Assembly: GCA_002841375.1 (NCBI GenBank)
Contig: PGZO01000009.1
Coordinates: 60,918 to 124,917, forward strand
Direction: 5' to 3'
DNA: 64,000 bases
DNA from: Firmicutes bacterium HGW-Firmicutes-7
GTDB lineage: Bacteria > Bacillota > Clostridia > Lachnospirales > Vallitaleaceae
Shown here: piece after piece, positions 1-9,678 of the stretch
How the letters are laid out: each line of letters starts with the position of its first letter
Position numbering within the stretch: position 1 is the stretch's first letter
The notes under the pieces: model-generated
What the model was told of the DNA's origin: nothing
Databases searched by the model: none
What the model saw: only the letters and a program-made list of their open reading frames with translations
Program-made: the position numbers and the translations under genes

Positions 1-1927
1 TTCCGGTATCTGAAACGACAATAATTAAGTTTTTATAATCAAAGTCTATATAAAACTTAAGATCAAGATGTCCTTCTTCGGGTGTGTATTTAATTGCATT
101 ATTAAATAAATTAGTCAATACGCGTTCTATACGTTGATAATCAATACGTACATATAATGAATCTAAGTCAGAGGTCTCATCCTGCCAACAAGGAGGGTAC
201 TCAATATTAAAAATCACCTTTTCATTCAACGTATCATAGTAGCATTTATCTGCAAGATTTCTAATTATTTGTTTCAATGGAAAAAGTTCGTATTGTAACG
301 CTAATTGTCGTGATTGTAATTGTGATAAATCAAATAATTCATGTACCATATGGTTTAAATGATCAACTTTATCATTAATTCTTGTGAGGTATTTTTGCTG
401 CTTATCCGGTTGGGTGACAACCCCATCTAATATAGCATTTGTATAACCCTTTATTGTAGTTAAAGGTGATCGTAAGTCGTGAGATAGATTTTGCATTAAA
501 CCTTGAAGAGATGATTTTGATTTTGAAAGCGTTAAATAGGCTTCGGATAACTCTTCTTTTGATTTTTCCAAAGCAAGGGTTCGATCGTGAACTTGTTCTT
601 CTAATGTCGAATTGATTTGTTGAAGTTGCTCGGACAATAGTTCAACATTAGTAAAGCTTTTCGAGGATTTTTTAGCTAATACTAAAGATTGGGTAAATAT
701 AAATATCAACAAACCCCAGGAAGAGAGATTGCCTCTAGTTACATAACTTCTCATAAAGTGATTGCTAGAATCTGCTAACAAAACACTTAGGAAGATCATA
801 TCATTAACTGTAAATAGAATTAAAATTGTAACACCAAGACCGATTAAATAGGACCCTTCTCTTTTTTTAATGCATGAAATGATAACTATATATAGCGCAT
901 ATGAAAAAGTTAAAATTGAGAACACCTGATATAGTGGATTAAATTGACTAAATATTTTTACAGGTGTGAATAAAACCAACAAACCAAAGCCTATGGCAAT
1001 GGTTTTTATTATGGTAATGATTTTTTTAGAGGTATCCTGTGGAAAAGTTTCTTTTAAAAACTGAAAGACCAAAGGAACACCTAGATAATAAGCTAGCGTT
1101 TGCAATTTATGAGCGATCTCCCAACTAAAATCAGGAAAAAGTTGTATAAAATATATTTCACCAACTAATATAGTTCTAGCACTGATTAATAATGAATAGA
1201 TGCCAAAGTACAAGGTAGACCTATCTTTAGTTCTAAATAAAAACAGTGAAATATGATAAAATCCAATAATAAATAAACCACCAAATAAAAATAGTTCAAG
1301 GGTAAGATTTTTAGTGCGCACCTCGCTAATTTGAGAGGTGGATCCTATTTGAATGCTTTCTAAGATGCCACCACTACGGTGACGAAAGTTAGATACTTGA
1401 ATAACAAATTCAATTGTATCCGATTCAGGGCTTATGTACTCGACCTGGGGTAAATATTGAGGAATCATTGAAGTATAATCAATACCTACTTTACCACTTG
1501 ACGCAATCAATTCCTCATTAGCCCAAAGCGTATAAGCAGTAAAAATTCTAGGAATCTTAATGCTTAATATATCAGTACTTGTATGTTTAACTGTAAGCCG
1601 ATAGGTTGCATAGCCATCACCTGAGAGGATATGATCGTTAAGTATATATTTATTCCAAGCTCTAGGGAGTATGATGTGTTCATTTTTTTCTGAGAAATCT
1701 GTTCGTGCAAAATCTTTAGGAGTAAGAAACTCTTGCCAATAAAATTCCCATTCGCCATCCAATGCAACAAGTCCATTTTGCTTAAAATTCCAATCAGATA
1801 AATCTAGTAGTCCATTGACTGCGTGGGGCTGAGCTACTGGTTTAGAAGTATTAGATGGAAATGCTGATTGAAGTACAATAAAACATAAGGAGAGTATAAT
1901 TATAGTCATAATTAATTTTCTTGACAT
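1..1927 (-). CDS. Sensor histidine kinase with 7TMR-DISM sensor region (partial, 3' end outside window)
   Basis: Membrane sensor kinase of a two-component system, reading leftwards off the window edge. The frame is open from ATG at 1927 to base 1 (about 642 codons). An AGGAAGG ribosome site lies 6 nt before the ATG, and the protein starts with a signal-peptide-like segment (MSRKLIMTIIILSLCFIVL). The extracellular part has the beta-jelly-roll look of DISM domains (DGEWEFYW, LPRAWNKY, YATYRL). It is followed by several hydrophobic segments (about 1330-680), a coiled stretch, the H-box NLSHDLRSPLTTIKGY with the phosphoacceptor His codon at 479-481, and an N-box NLFNNAIKYTP. The window cuts it inside the ATPase domain at VSDTG (G1 box). 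The partner regulator is not visible. The ligand is unknown; DISM sensors are thought to bind carbohydrates or other small molecules. Confidence 0.9.
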   Translation of the reverse strand, partial: MSRKLIMTIIILSLCFIVLQSAFPSNTSKPVAQPHAVNGLLDLSDWNFKQNGLVALDGEWEFYWQEFLTPKDFARTDFSEKNEHIILPRAWNKYILNDHILSGDGYATYRLTVKHTSTDILSIKIPRIFTAYTLWANEELIASSGKVGIDYTSMIPQYLPQVEYISPESDTIEFVIQVSNFRHRSGGILESIQIGSTSQISEVRTKNLTLELFLFGGLFIIGFYHISLFLFRTKDRSTLYFGIYSLLISARTILVGEIYFIQLFPDFSWEIAHKLQTLAYYLGVPLVFQFLKETFPQDTSKKIITIIKTIAIGFGLLVLFTPVKIFSQFNPLYQVFSILTFSYALYIVIISCIKKREGSYLIGLGVTILILFTVNDMIFLSVLLADSSNHFMRSYVTRGNLSSWGLLIFIFTQSLVLAKKSSKSFTNVELLSEQLQQINSTLEEQVHDRTLALEKSKEELSEAYLTLSKSKSSLQGLMQNLSHDLRSPLTTIKGYTNAILDGVVTQPDKQQKYLTRINDKVDHLNHMVHELFDLSQLQSRQLALQYELFPLKQIIRNLADKCYYDTLNEKVIFNIEYPPCWQDETSDLDSLYVRIDYQRIERVLTNLFNNAIKYTPEEGHLDLKFYIDFDYKNLIIVVSDTG

Positions 1928-2223
1928 TGTGGTCCTTCCTAGACATCTTATCATCTAAAGAAAATTTTAACCATTCTTTAGCTTGACTTAAACATCCTGT
2001 TGTTGATTTAATGTTATATTATTTGTAGACAATCTTTATCGAAATATATTTTATTATATATATTGTAACATAATTATGTCGCATTAGCGATGTTTAATAA
2101 GAGAATGAAGACATAAATCAAAAGTCAATGGAAGTCAATGGGGACAGGTATTATTGACATGAGAATTAATTAGATGCTTTCAAACCCTGGACCCATGGTA
2201 CGCTAAAGAATTGAGGTGAAAAG
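1928..2223. other. Intergenic region between the kinase and flaG
   Basis: Divergent intergenic region. It holds the 34-nt motif at 1948-1981 just upstream of the kinase. Around 2126-2163 there is a short direct repeat (AGTCAATGG twice) followed by GGGGACAGGT and an inverted GTCAAT/ATTGAC pair. This resembles debris from REP/transposase-associated sequences, but it is too short to assign. No further gene is seen. Confidence 0.4.
1948..1981 (-). promoter_or_regulatory. 34-nt partly palindromic motif, copy 1
   Basis: Read on the minus strand it is CTAAAGAAT-GG-TTAAAATTTT-CTTTAGATGATAA, ending about 20 nt before the histidine kinase ATG. The ends CTAAAGAA and TTCTTTAG are inverted repeats. A copy with only three differences lies at 17712-17745. 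Position and symmetry suggest a protein-binding or promoter-proximal site; the function is unknown. Confidence 0.5.
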
Positions 2224-2646
2224 ATGGAATTAACAGCGATTATAACAAACACAAATCATCAGACGACACAAGCATTACAGCAGCCCCAAGGTGGAAGAAA
2301 AGAAGGTAACAATGAACTTATAAAAGAAGTTATTAGCCCTATCAAAATTAGGAACAAAGCGCAAAGTGTAGATAATCGGGATGACCAAGAAGGAAAAAAG
2401 AAAGTTAAGAGTGTTCAGAATGATGAAAAAGATATAATCGATAGCATTGAAAGATTGAGTAGAGCCATTCTTAAGCCACATACGGAATTGCACTTTACTG
2501 TTCACGAAAAAACAAATCGAATAAATGTAAAAATTGTCAATACTCAAACTCAAGAAGTAATTAGAGAAATCCAACCAGAAAAAGTACTTGATATGATTGC
2601 TAAAATGTGGGAGGTTACTGGAATACTAGTAGATGAAAAGGTTTAA
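2224..2646 (+). CDS. flaG: FlaG family flagellar protein
   Basis: 140-residue FlaG homologue. In flagellated bacteria FlaG affects filament length and is usually encoded next to fliD/fliS or flagellin. The C-terminal half (about residues 80-140) carries the family signature: HFTVHEKTNRINVKIVNTQT, then VIREIQPEKVLDMIAKM. The N-terminal half is polar and likely disordered (many Gln, Lys, Asp). The start is supported by GAGGTGAAAAG before ATG. No other flagellar gene is present here, so this is an orphan flaG placed between a sensor kinase and an SLH surface protein. The rest of the flagellar genes must lie elsewhere. Confidence 0.85.
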   Translation: MELTAIITNTNHQTTQALQQPQGGRKEGNNELIKEVISPIKIRNKAQSVDNRDDQEGKKKVKSVQNDEKDIIDSIERLSRAILKPHTELHFTVHEKTNRINVKIVNTQTQEVIREIQPEKVLDMIAKMWEVTGILVDEKV

Positions 2647-2740
2647 TACATGACACGGAAAATAGGGTTGGTCGTCAAAAATACCTGTAGCTATTGACTT
2701 GCAATAATTACATATTAACAAAAACAAAAGGAGATTAACT

Positions 2741-5700
2741 ATGAAGAGATTAAGAAAGGCCTTAGCGTTAGTTTTAGCAACAATACTAACAGTAGGTGCT
2801 ATACCTACAACAGTATTAGCAGGTGAAGATCCCATAGTCGTTATTGATGTAGAGGAGTCGCCGGTAATAAGCCCATTAGGGTTTAGTATTGTAGACGTAA
2901 CATATGAAGCGTACAGCTTCGAAATAAATAAGGCAACAGATAATAATACATTACAAGATGAACTAAAATATGGCTCTAAAATATACGCAGGAAGTATGAG
3001 TTTAGATGATCTAAATATACAGATAGAACTTGATCTAGATAATGAAGTAATAGAGTATTCAATAACAGAGTATATGATTGGTGAGGAACACACGGTAAGC
3101 AATACAGAAGTGTTTACTGGCAGTACTACTGGCGATTATTGGTTGGCAGTATTTGTAGAAGACGCAGATGGTAATCAATCTACATACGGTGCTGTTAAAT
3201 TAGTAAGACCAATTGAAATGGTCATCTCAAATCCAGAAATATTAATATCAGATAGTACAGCCAACAAGGTTGTATTAAATGTTAAAGGAGCGTACCCAGA
3301 AACGGGGTTAACATATAGATTTATATACTCAACAAATTCAGGATATATAGATACGGTAGAAAATTTTTGTGATCATAATTTTTGGCAAATAAACGATTTT
3401 TATAACGAAGAAACTAACACCTTTAATATAGAAGTAACGAATCTAATGCCTGATACAGAGTACTTCTTTAATATACTAGTAATAGATACGTATGGAAATA
3501 AGCTACTATACAATCTCGCTAGTGAAAAGACAGATTATAGAAGTGAGGAAAGTTACTTCGGGTTTGAGCCTGAAACAGGAACGATACTGAGTTATGATGC
3601 AAACGGTCCGAAAGATATAGTAGTACCAGAAAAAATAGATGGTGTTTTAGTTACAAAAATTGGAGACTATGCATTTCTAGATAAAGATGTCACCAGTATA
3701 TTCCTACCAAACAGTGTGACAAGTATTGGAATAGACGCATTTAATACCGACGATAAATATTTTTATGTATACATTGGTGGGAATGTTATAATAGCTGAAT
3801 CGACAGAAAATTCGGCTACGGCTACATTTAAGGCGTTTTATGATAATGGTGGGGAAGCTAAAGCAGGAAAATATAAGTATGATAATTATGGTTTTGGTGA
3901 AAGGTGGGAAAAAGCCGAACTGCATCAAGTAAATCTTATTAAGGATGTGGGTAGTCAAATGCCACCTATTGAAATGTTTACATGGAGTTATCTGCCGGAA
4001 GTAATAGTAGAGGACGGGTACATATTCGATGGATGGTTCGAAGACCCTGACTTTGATGAGAGGTCAGAATTTGATGAATCAGATTATGTCGAAAGAGATA
4101 TTACATTATATGCCAAGTATTACAAAAAACTTATTGGAGAGGGTACAGAGGAAAGTCCGTATCTAATAGAATCAGCCCATAATTTATTATGGATGAGCAA
4201 ACTAATCAAGGAAAATAATAATTATGAAAACAAACATTTTTTAGTTACAAATGATATTAATTTAAGTGGGATACAGTGGATGCCTATAGGAAGTAAAGGT
4301 GGAACATTTAAAGGTATATTTGATGGTAATGGTAAAAAAGTAACAAACTTAACAATAGGTACAATAGCTGAGCCAAGTACTGAATATGGATGTGTTGGAT
4401 TATTTGGGGAGGTTGATGGTGCTATTATTAAAAACATAGATTTGACAATAAACATGAATTTAAATGGTGGAGTTAGTGCTGAGGATAGAAATTTTATTTC
4501 AGCCGTAGGTGGGCTATTGGCAATTGATGGTCTGTATGAAGAGGGTTCATCCATTATTGAGAATTGTACAGTTAGTGGTAAAATAACAATATGGAATGAC
4601 TCGGGCGAATATATAGGAGTAGGGGGATTAGCGGGAATTGTAGGGGCTACAAATATATTTAACTCAAAAAGTAATGTTAGCATTATAGCATACAATAAAG
4701 AAGGAAACACAACTAGAAAGGATTGGATGTTCGATGGATATGGTGGATTCATTGGTGGAGCAATGGAGTCAATTATAAGCAATTGCTCATCGGAGGGTGA
4801 TATAAATGTGACTTCCTATAGTAAATATATAGGTGGTTTTATTGGGTATAACAGTGCTAACATTACAAACTGTTCAGCGACAGGTAATGTTTCGGCTGAA
4901 AATTCTGGGAGTATAGGCGGATTCGTTGGTTTTAGTGAGCGTCACATGGGGATAGTGAACAGTTATGCTACTGGGGACGTTATAGGCAACATTTCATCAT
5001 TTGTAGGAGGGTTTGCAGGAGAAACAGGCTCAGTCATAATAAATTCATATGCTGCAGGGCATCTTACAGGTGGAGAAGAGAACGAATTGGTAAATGGATA
5101 CACAGGAGGATTTGCGGGAGTAGTGGGTATAGATTCAATACTCATGTACACTTACAACAATGGAAATATTACAGATATAGCTGTAGGATACATTAACGAG
5201 GGGGCTGGGGGTCAGGATAGTAATAATAGTGTAGTAACAGAAATGGACATGAAAAAAGCGATAGGTCAACCAGGGGCTTTCGTAGACATTCTTAATGCAA
5301 ATGCTTTAACAGCAAATGAAGCAGGAGCCGAAGAATGGGCGATTTCACCTAGGGCTAATAAGGGATTCCCCATATTTAAAAAGGACATGCCCCCACCAAT
5401 TGTGCCCACATCATCAAGATCAAATAAGAAATCAGGTCAAAATGACGTACAAGTAGTCATTAACGGTATCGTTCAAAAAACTGGTACAGAGACGATTAAA
5501 AGGGTAGATGGCAAAACAGAAGTGAAGTTAGTAGTCGATTCTGAACAAATGAATAAACGAATAGATAGTGAAATGAAAAATAACAGTATTGGATCAAATG
5601 AAGTTACGATACCTATAGTTAATAAGGGTGACTCGGTTAAAGTGTTATTAACAGGTGAACTTATTAAAAAGCTGGAGGATAATAACTTCAAACTATCCGT

Positions 5701-6721
5701 TAAAGAGGATTCAATAGAATATAATTTAGACGCAAAAGAGTTCGCGATAAATAAAGTAGCAACGTCTATGGGTATTGATTCAGATAACTTGAAATCTATT
5801 GAGATTGAAATAAGTATAACGAAGATAGATTCTAAAGAAGCTACTGAAATGATGAGCAAAGCAAAAGAAATGGGACATACAATCGTATTTGAGCCAGTAA
5901 GCTTTGAAATAACTGCAAGAACAACAAGTACCAGTGGTAAAGTAGAAGAAGTTAAACTAAGCAAATTTGACAACTATGTTGAGCGTATCATGGAAATACC
6001 TTCAGATGTTGATCCGAGTAAAGTTACAACAGGCGTAGTATTTAACGAAGATGGAACCTATAATCATGTTCCTACAGAAGTATTTGAGAAAGATGGCAAG
6101 TGGTATGCAAGAATTAACTCACTTACAAACTCAACATATTCAGTGATTTCAAATCAGGTATCAGTAAATTCTGTAAAAGGTCATTGGTCAGAAGAAGCTG
6201 TTAATGATATGGCATCAAGACTTGTTCTTGTTGGTTATGAGAACTTTGAAGCTAATAAATCAGTTACAAGAGCAGAGTTTGCAGATTATATTGTTAGAGC
6301 ATTAGGTCTATATAGAGAAGGATTAGACATAGAGAATAAGTTTACAGATCTTAAAGAAAATAAAAACCTTATGAGTGTACTAATAGCAAGTGATCGTGGT
6401 ATTGTGAATGGCTATATGGATGGTACGTTTAGACCAGAAGCAACGATTACGAGAGAAGAAGCTATGACAATGTATGCAAGAGCGATGGATATAGTAAGGA
6501 TTATTGAAACAAATGAAAATAAACTATCTACTTTTAGTGATCAAGAATTAGTAGCAAACTGGGCGACTTCTTATGTACAAAAAGTTGTGAATTGTAACAT
6601 CTTTAACGGTAAAGGAAATGATATATTAGATCCGAAGGGTACATTAACGCATGCAGAATCTTTATCAGCAATCAGAAATCTATTAATAAGAGCAGAATTA
6701 ATTGATAGTCCTTATTTTTAA
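2741..6721 (+). CDS. Giant SLH-domain surface protein with LRR_5, InlB-type and GLUG repeats
   Basis: 1326-residue secreted cell-wall protein. A signal peptide (residues 1-27, ending VLA) follows a GGAG ribosome site. Next come a fibronectin-like region (about 40-270), a BspA-type leucine-rich segment (about 280-340, with KIGDYAFLDKDVTSIFLPNSV), an InlB/Listeria-Bacteroides-type repeat (about 397-460, DGWFEDPDF...ITLYAKY), and a GLUG-repeat region (about 480-820, recurring GGFIG, NSYATG and similar). A charged domain follows at about 890-1130, then three C-terminal SLH repeats (about 1145-1326; GHWSEEAV, GYMDGTFRPEATITREEA). SLH repeats anchor proteins non-covalently to pyruvylated cell-wall polymers. 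The function is probably adhesion or surface structure. It is likely a single-gene transcript ending at the terminator 6898-6933. Confidence 0.85.
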   Translation: MKRLRKALALVLATILTVGAIPTTVLAGEDPIVVIDVEESPVISPLGFSIVDVTYEAYSFEINKATDNNTLQDELKYGSKIYAGSMSLDDLNIQIELDLDNEVIEYSITEYMIGEEHTVSNTEVFTGSTTGDYWLAVFVEDADGNQSTYGAVKLVRPIEMVISNPEILISDSTANKVVLNVKGAYPETGLTYRFIYSTNSGYIDTVENFCDHNFWQINDFYNEETNTFNIEVTNLMPDTEYFFNILVIDTYGNKLLYNLASEKTDYRSEESYFGFEPETGTILSYDANGPKDIVVPEKIDGVLVTKIGDYAFLDKDVTSIFLPNSVTSIGIDAFNTDDKYFYVYIGGNVIIAESTENSATATFKAFYDNGGEAKAGKYKYDNYGFGERWEKAELHQVNLIKDVGSQMPPIEMFTWSYLPEVIVEDGYIFDGWFEDPDFDERSEFDESDYVERDITLYAKYYKKLIGEGTEESPYLIESAHNLLWMSKLIKENNNYENKHFLVTNDINLSGIQWMPIGSKGGTFKGIFDGNGKKVTNLTIGTIAEPSTEYGCVGLFGEVDGAIIKNIDLTINMNLNGGVSAEDRNFISAVGGLLAIDGLYEEGSSIIENCTVSGKITIWNDSGEYIGVGGLAGIVGATNIFNSKSNVSIIAYNKEGNTTRKDWMFDGYGGFIGGAMESIISNCSSEGDINVTSYSKYIGGFIGYNSANITNCSATGNVSAENSGSIGGFVGFSERHMGIVNSYATGDVIGNISSFVGGFAGETGSVIINSYAAGHLTGGEENELVNGYTGGFAGVVGIDSILMYTYNNGNITDIAVGYINEGAGGQDSNNSVVTEMDMKKAIGQPGAFVDILNANALTANEAGAEEWAISPRANKGFPIFKKDMPPPIVPTSSRSNKKSGQNDVQVVINGIVQKTGTETIKRVDGKTEVKLVVDSEQMNKRIDSEMKNNSIGSNEVTIPIVNKGDSVKVLLTGELIKKLEDNNFKLSVKEDSIEYNLDAKEFAINKVATSMGIDSDNLKSIEIEISITKIDSKEATEMMSKAKEMGHTIVFEPVSFEITARTTSTSGKVEEVKLSKFDNYVERIMEIPSDVDPSKVTTGVVFNEDGTYNHVPTEVFEKDGKWYARINSLTNSTYSVISNQVSVNSVKGHWSEEAVNDMASRLVLVGYENFEANKSVTRAEFADYIVRALGLYREGLDIENKFTDLKENKNLMSVLIASDRGIVNGYMDGTFRPEATITREEAMTMYARAMDIVRIIETNENKLSTFSDQELVANWATSYVQKVVNCNIFNGKGNDILDPKGTLTHAESLSAIRNLLIRAELIDSPYF

Positions 6722-6897
6722 CAACATGCGTATAACCCTGTACAAGTTATTACTAAAATCAGTATTCACATTCACCCCAAAGCATGTTATCATATAAGCA
6801 TTAATATATACCTAAATCATATGAGTTCCGATTTTTACAATACTTTAGTCACAAATGTCTATATACTCTTATTATTAATAGATGATTATTAATAGCA

Positions 6898-6933
6898 ACG
6901 GCGCTATATCCATAAGGATACAGCGCTGTTTTT
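6898..6933 (+). terminator. Rho-independent terminator
   Basis: 14-bp stem ACGGCGCTATATCC / GGATACAGCGCTGT with two G-U type pairs, 4-nt loop ATAA, followed by TTTTT. It would end transcription from the SLH gene, 180 nt downstream of its stop. Confidence 0.85.
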
Positions 6934-6969
6934 GTATATAAAAAAGTGCACATTTTTATATACAAAAAC
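6928..6969. promoter_or_regulatory. 42-bp palindrome overlapping the terminator U-tract
   Basis: Arms GTTTTTGTATATAAAAA (6928-6944) and its exact complement (6953-6969) flank AGTGCACA, whose core GTGCAC is itself palindromic, so only one central pair is mismatched. The left arm reuses the T-run of the terminator 6898-6933. It sits about 50 nt before the permease start codon and is the best candidate for an operator or transcription-control structure of the amine operon. Confidence 0.5.
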
Positions 6970-7019
6970 AATTATTTCTCAAGAAAGATCACTACCAAAT
7001 TAAAAATGGAGGAAACAAA

Positions 7020-8492
7020 ATGATTACGAAAAAATTAGGAATGCCAAGTGTTATTGCTACTGGTGTCGGATTAATTGTTGCAACAAGTTGCTTGATTATG
7101 TTATCACAAGGTGTTGGTTTTGCAGGCAAAGGTTTTATTATCGCAATGGCTATTGCATGTTTCTTAAATATATTGGTAGCATTTTCATTTGCAGAGTTAA
7201 ATTCAATGATGCCTATTACAGGTGGGCTTGGTCAATATACATTAGCTGCGGTTGGACCATTTATTTCAATTATTGCAGTTCTTGGAGGTTATTTTATATG
7301 TAATGCCTTTGCAGGAAGTTCAGAAGCGGCGGTTATTGGTATTATTGCTAATGCAGTGTTTTTACCAAATGTAAGTCCAATGGTGATCAGTTTTGTTATT
7401 ATTGCAGGTTTGTTTGTGATTAACTTACTTGGTATAAAATCCTTTGCTAGAACCCAAATTATAGTTACAGGGTTTATGCTTGGATCGTTGTTGATTTTAG
7501 CAGTTATGGGGGCATTTTCATTTGGAAGTGGTGAAGTCGTTAAGCAAACATCTTCAGAGTTTAATCCCTTAGGATTATCGGTCATCTCTATGTCAGCAAT
7601 GGCCTTCTGGTTATTTATTGGTATTGAATTTGTTACACCCTTAACAAAAGATTTGAAAAATGCAAAAAGAGATATCCCGATAGGCATGATTATTGGTTTA
7701 ATTATACTGTTTATAATACAAGCGATTATGGTATTTGCAGTATCCAATTATGTGCCTTATGAAGTGCTTCAAACCTCGAACCAACCGCATATGGAATTTG
7801 CTTCTCGGTTACTTGGCTCATCTGGAAGCTACTGGATGTCTATCATAAGTATAGGTGCAGTCATCAGTACGCTCAATACAGTTTTTGCTGGCGTATCCAG
7901 AATGCTTCATGGCCTTTCAAAAGGAGGCATGTTACCAAAGGTATTCTCTAAGACTAACAAATATGGTGTGCCATATGTTAGTTTATCTTTAATAGTCGCT
8001 TCAATTACGATCACTATGAGCACCGGAATCAGTACAGCACAAGATTTGACTAAATTCATTCTTGCGGGGAGTATGTTCTGGATGCTATCTTATATCATTG
8101 CACATGTTAATGTTTTAATTCTTAGAATCAAAAGACCTGAAGTAGAAAGAAGCTTTGCGGTTAAGCTGTTTGGCGTACCACAAATAATCGGTATACTTGG
8201 AATGATTTATATGATGATAAATATTATTGATGTTCCTGAATTAAAAAAACAAATCTATACAATGGCAGGAATTTTTGGCTTAGCACTTATTGTCTATAGT
8301 TTCCTTTGGGTTAAGTTTGTTATGAAGAAGGGATTATTTGAAACAATATCTATTGAAAAAGTTGTTCTACAAGATGATGCGCTAGATAATGAAGAGCATT
8401 TGATTGCCGCGATGCTTTATGAGGAAGAAATGTTGAAAGAGAAAAACCGCCATAAGGTTAGTGCAACTGCAACTGTCGAAGAAGAAGTTTAA
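7020..8492 (+). CDS. APC-superfamily amino acid/amine permease
   Basis: 490-residue integral membrane transporter, first gene of the amine-oxidation operon. The start is fixed by GGAGGAAACAAA before ATG. About 12 hydrophobic segments are visible. The N-terminus has the APC pattern (GVGLIVATSCLIMLSQG, then FAELNSMMPITGGLGQY) and FWLFIGIEFVTPL in the middle. The C-terminal 50 residues are hydrophilic and acidic. APC carriers import amino acids, amines or related cations by proton or sodium symport or by exchange. The substrate cannot be read from the sequence; the downstream genes suggest an amine or amino acid that is then oxidised. Confidence 0.85.
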   Translation: MITKKLGMPSVIATGVGLIVATSCLIMLSQGVGFAGKGFIIAMAIACFLNILVAFSFAELNSMMPITGGLGQYTLAAVGPFISIIAVLGGYFICNAFAGSSEAAVIGIIANAVFLPNVSPMVISFVIIAGLFVINLLGIKSFARTQIIVTGFMLGSLLILAVMGAFSFGSGEVVKQTSSEFNPLGLSVISMSAMAFWLFIGIEFVTPLTKDLKNAKRDIPIGMIIGLIILFIIQAIMVFAVSNYVPYEVLQTSNQPHMEFASRLLGSSGSYWMSIISIGAVISTLNTVFAGVSRMLHGLSKGGMLPKVFSKTNKYGVPYVSLSLIVASITITMSTGISTAQDLTKFILAGSMFWMLSYIIAHVNVLILRIKRPEVERSFAVKLFGVPQIIGILGMIYMMINIIDVPELKKQIYTMAGIFGLALIVYSFLWVKFVMKKGLFETISIEKVVLQDDALDNEEHLIAAMLYEEEMLKEKNRHKVSATATVEEEV

Positions 8493-8533
8493 ATCTACAT
8501 AGAAAATAAAAGATATAAAGAAGGAGTTAAAAA

Positions 8534-9670
8534 ATGGTTGATACAAAAATTGATTTTATATATTTGAGTGAAGAAAATATGATTGAAGCGGGTGTTATGG
8601 ATATGCCAGGGTGTGTTAACGCCATGGAGGAGATGTTCAAATTGCTTAAAAGTGGTGACTATCGCATGGGTGGTGCTAGTGGAAATTCTCATGGCGTCAT
8701 GATGACCTTTCCTACGGAATCTGCTTTTCCCAATATGCCATTAGATGGTCCAGACAGAAGGTTTATGGCTATGCCGGCATATCTTGGGGGTGATTTTGAT
8801 ATGATTGGTATGAAGTGGTATGGATCAAATACTGAAAATAGAGTTAAAGGTTTGCCGCGCTCGATTCTTATGCTAACACTGAATGATAAAAGTACGGGTC
8901 AACCACTGGCCTACATGTCAGCTAATATACTGAGTGCTTACAGAACAGGTGCAGTTCCTGGTGTGGGTGTCAAATATTTTGCTAGAGAAGACGCTAAAGA
9001 AGTGGGGATCGTAGGTCCTGGTGTAATGAGCAAAACGGCCTTTGCTGCAACCATGGCAGTACGTCCTAATATCAAAACTGTAAAAATAAAAGGCAGAAGT
9101 CAGAAGTCTCTTGATGGATTTGTCGATTTCATCCATGAAGAATTCCCTTCAGTAAAGGATATTCAAATCGTTGAGGATATTGAATCTGCTGTAAGAGGTT
9201 CTGATGTGGTTATTCTTGCAACTTCTACGCCAACGGGTGACATTAGTATTTATCCCTATGTCAAAGAAGGGTGGATTAAACCCGGGGCAGTGATTTGTTG
9301 TCCGGCCTCAGCAAGATTTGATGAAGATTTCGTTATTAATCGTGCACGGAATGTGGCTGATAATGTTCAACTTTATGAAGCCTGGGCAGAGGAAATGCCA
9401 TATCCTGCCTATGAGATTATTCCAATCCCGGCTGTAAACTGTATGGATCTTATTGCAAAAGGCAAGATGACTAAAGATCAAGTAGATGATCTGGGGGATG
9501 TCATCATAGGAAAAGTGCCTGTAAGACGAAATGAAGATGAAATTGTGATTTACTCTGTAGGCGGCATGCCTATAGAAGATGTGGCATGGGGAACCATTGT
9601 GTACCGTAATGCTCTTGAAAAAGGCATTGGGACAAAACTGAATCTTTGGGAGACGCCAAATTTGGCCTAG
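8534..9670 (+). CDS. Ornithine cyclodeaminase/mu-crystallin family protein
   Basis: 378-residue NAD(P)-binding protein of the ornithine cyclodeaminase/mu-crystallin family, which includes ketimine reductases, alanine dehydrogenases and Delta1-pyrroline-2-carboxylate reductases. The ribosome site AAGGAG is 7-8 nt before ATG. Seen are the substrate-side segment MIGMKWYGSNTENRVKGLPRS, the LSAYRTGAVPGVGVKYFA segment, and a Rossmann motif VGIVGPGVMSKTAFAA (about residues 155-170). It is longer than typical ornithine cyclodeaminase (about 330). From memory, homologues in similar clusters have been named tyramine oxidase subunit B; this was not checked. In this operon it may reduce or process the imine made by the dehydrogenase subunits. 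Confidence 0.75.
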   Translation: MVDTKIDFIYLSEENMIEAGVMDMPGCVNAMEEMFKLLKSGDYRMGGASGNSHGVMMTFPTESAFPNMPLDGPDRRFMAMPAYLGGDFDMIGMKWYGSNTENRVKGLPRSILMLTLNDKSTGQPLAYMSANILSAYRTGAVPGVGVKYFAREDAKEVGIVGPGVMSKTAFAATMAVRPNIKTVKIKGRSQKSLDGFVDFIHEEFPSVKDIQIVEDIESAVRGSDVVILATSTPTGDISIYPYVKEGWIKPGAVICCPASARFDEDFVINRARNVADNVQLYEAWAEEMPYPAYEIIPIPAVNCMDLIAKGKMTKDQVDDLGDVIIGKVPVRRNEDEIVIYSVGGMPIEDVAWGTIVYRNALEKGIGTKLNLWETPNLA

Positions 9671-9678
9671 AGTATTGA

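Noticed and set aside
1948..1981. Sigma-D (flagellar) promoter reading of the 34-nt motif
   Set aside because: TAAA and the GATAA part are separated by about 10 or 21-22 nt instead of about 15, and the -10 does not read GCCGATAA.
7289..7747. Long minus-strand ORF inside the permease gene, and similar long antisense ORFs in SLH, rarA and hflX genes
   Set aside because: They are low-complexity mirror frames without ribosome sites or domains, opposite well-supported genes.
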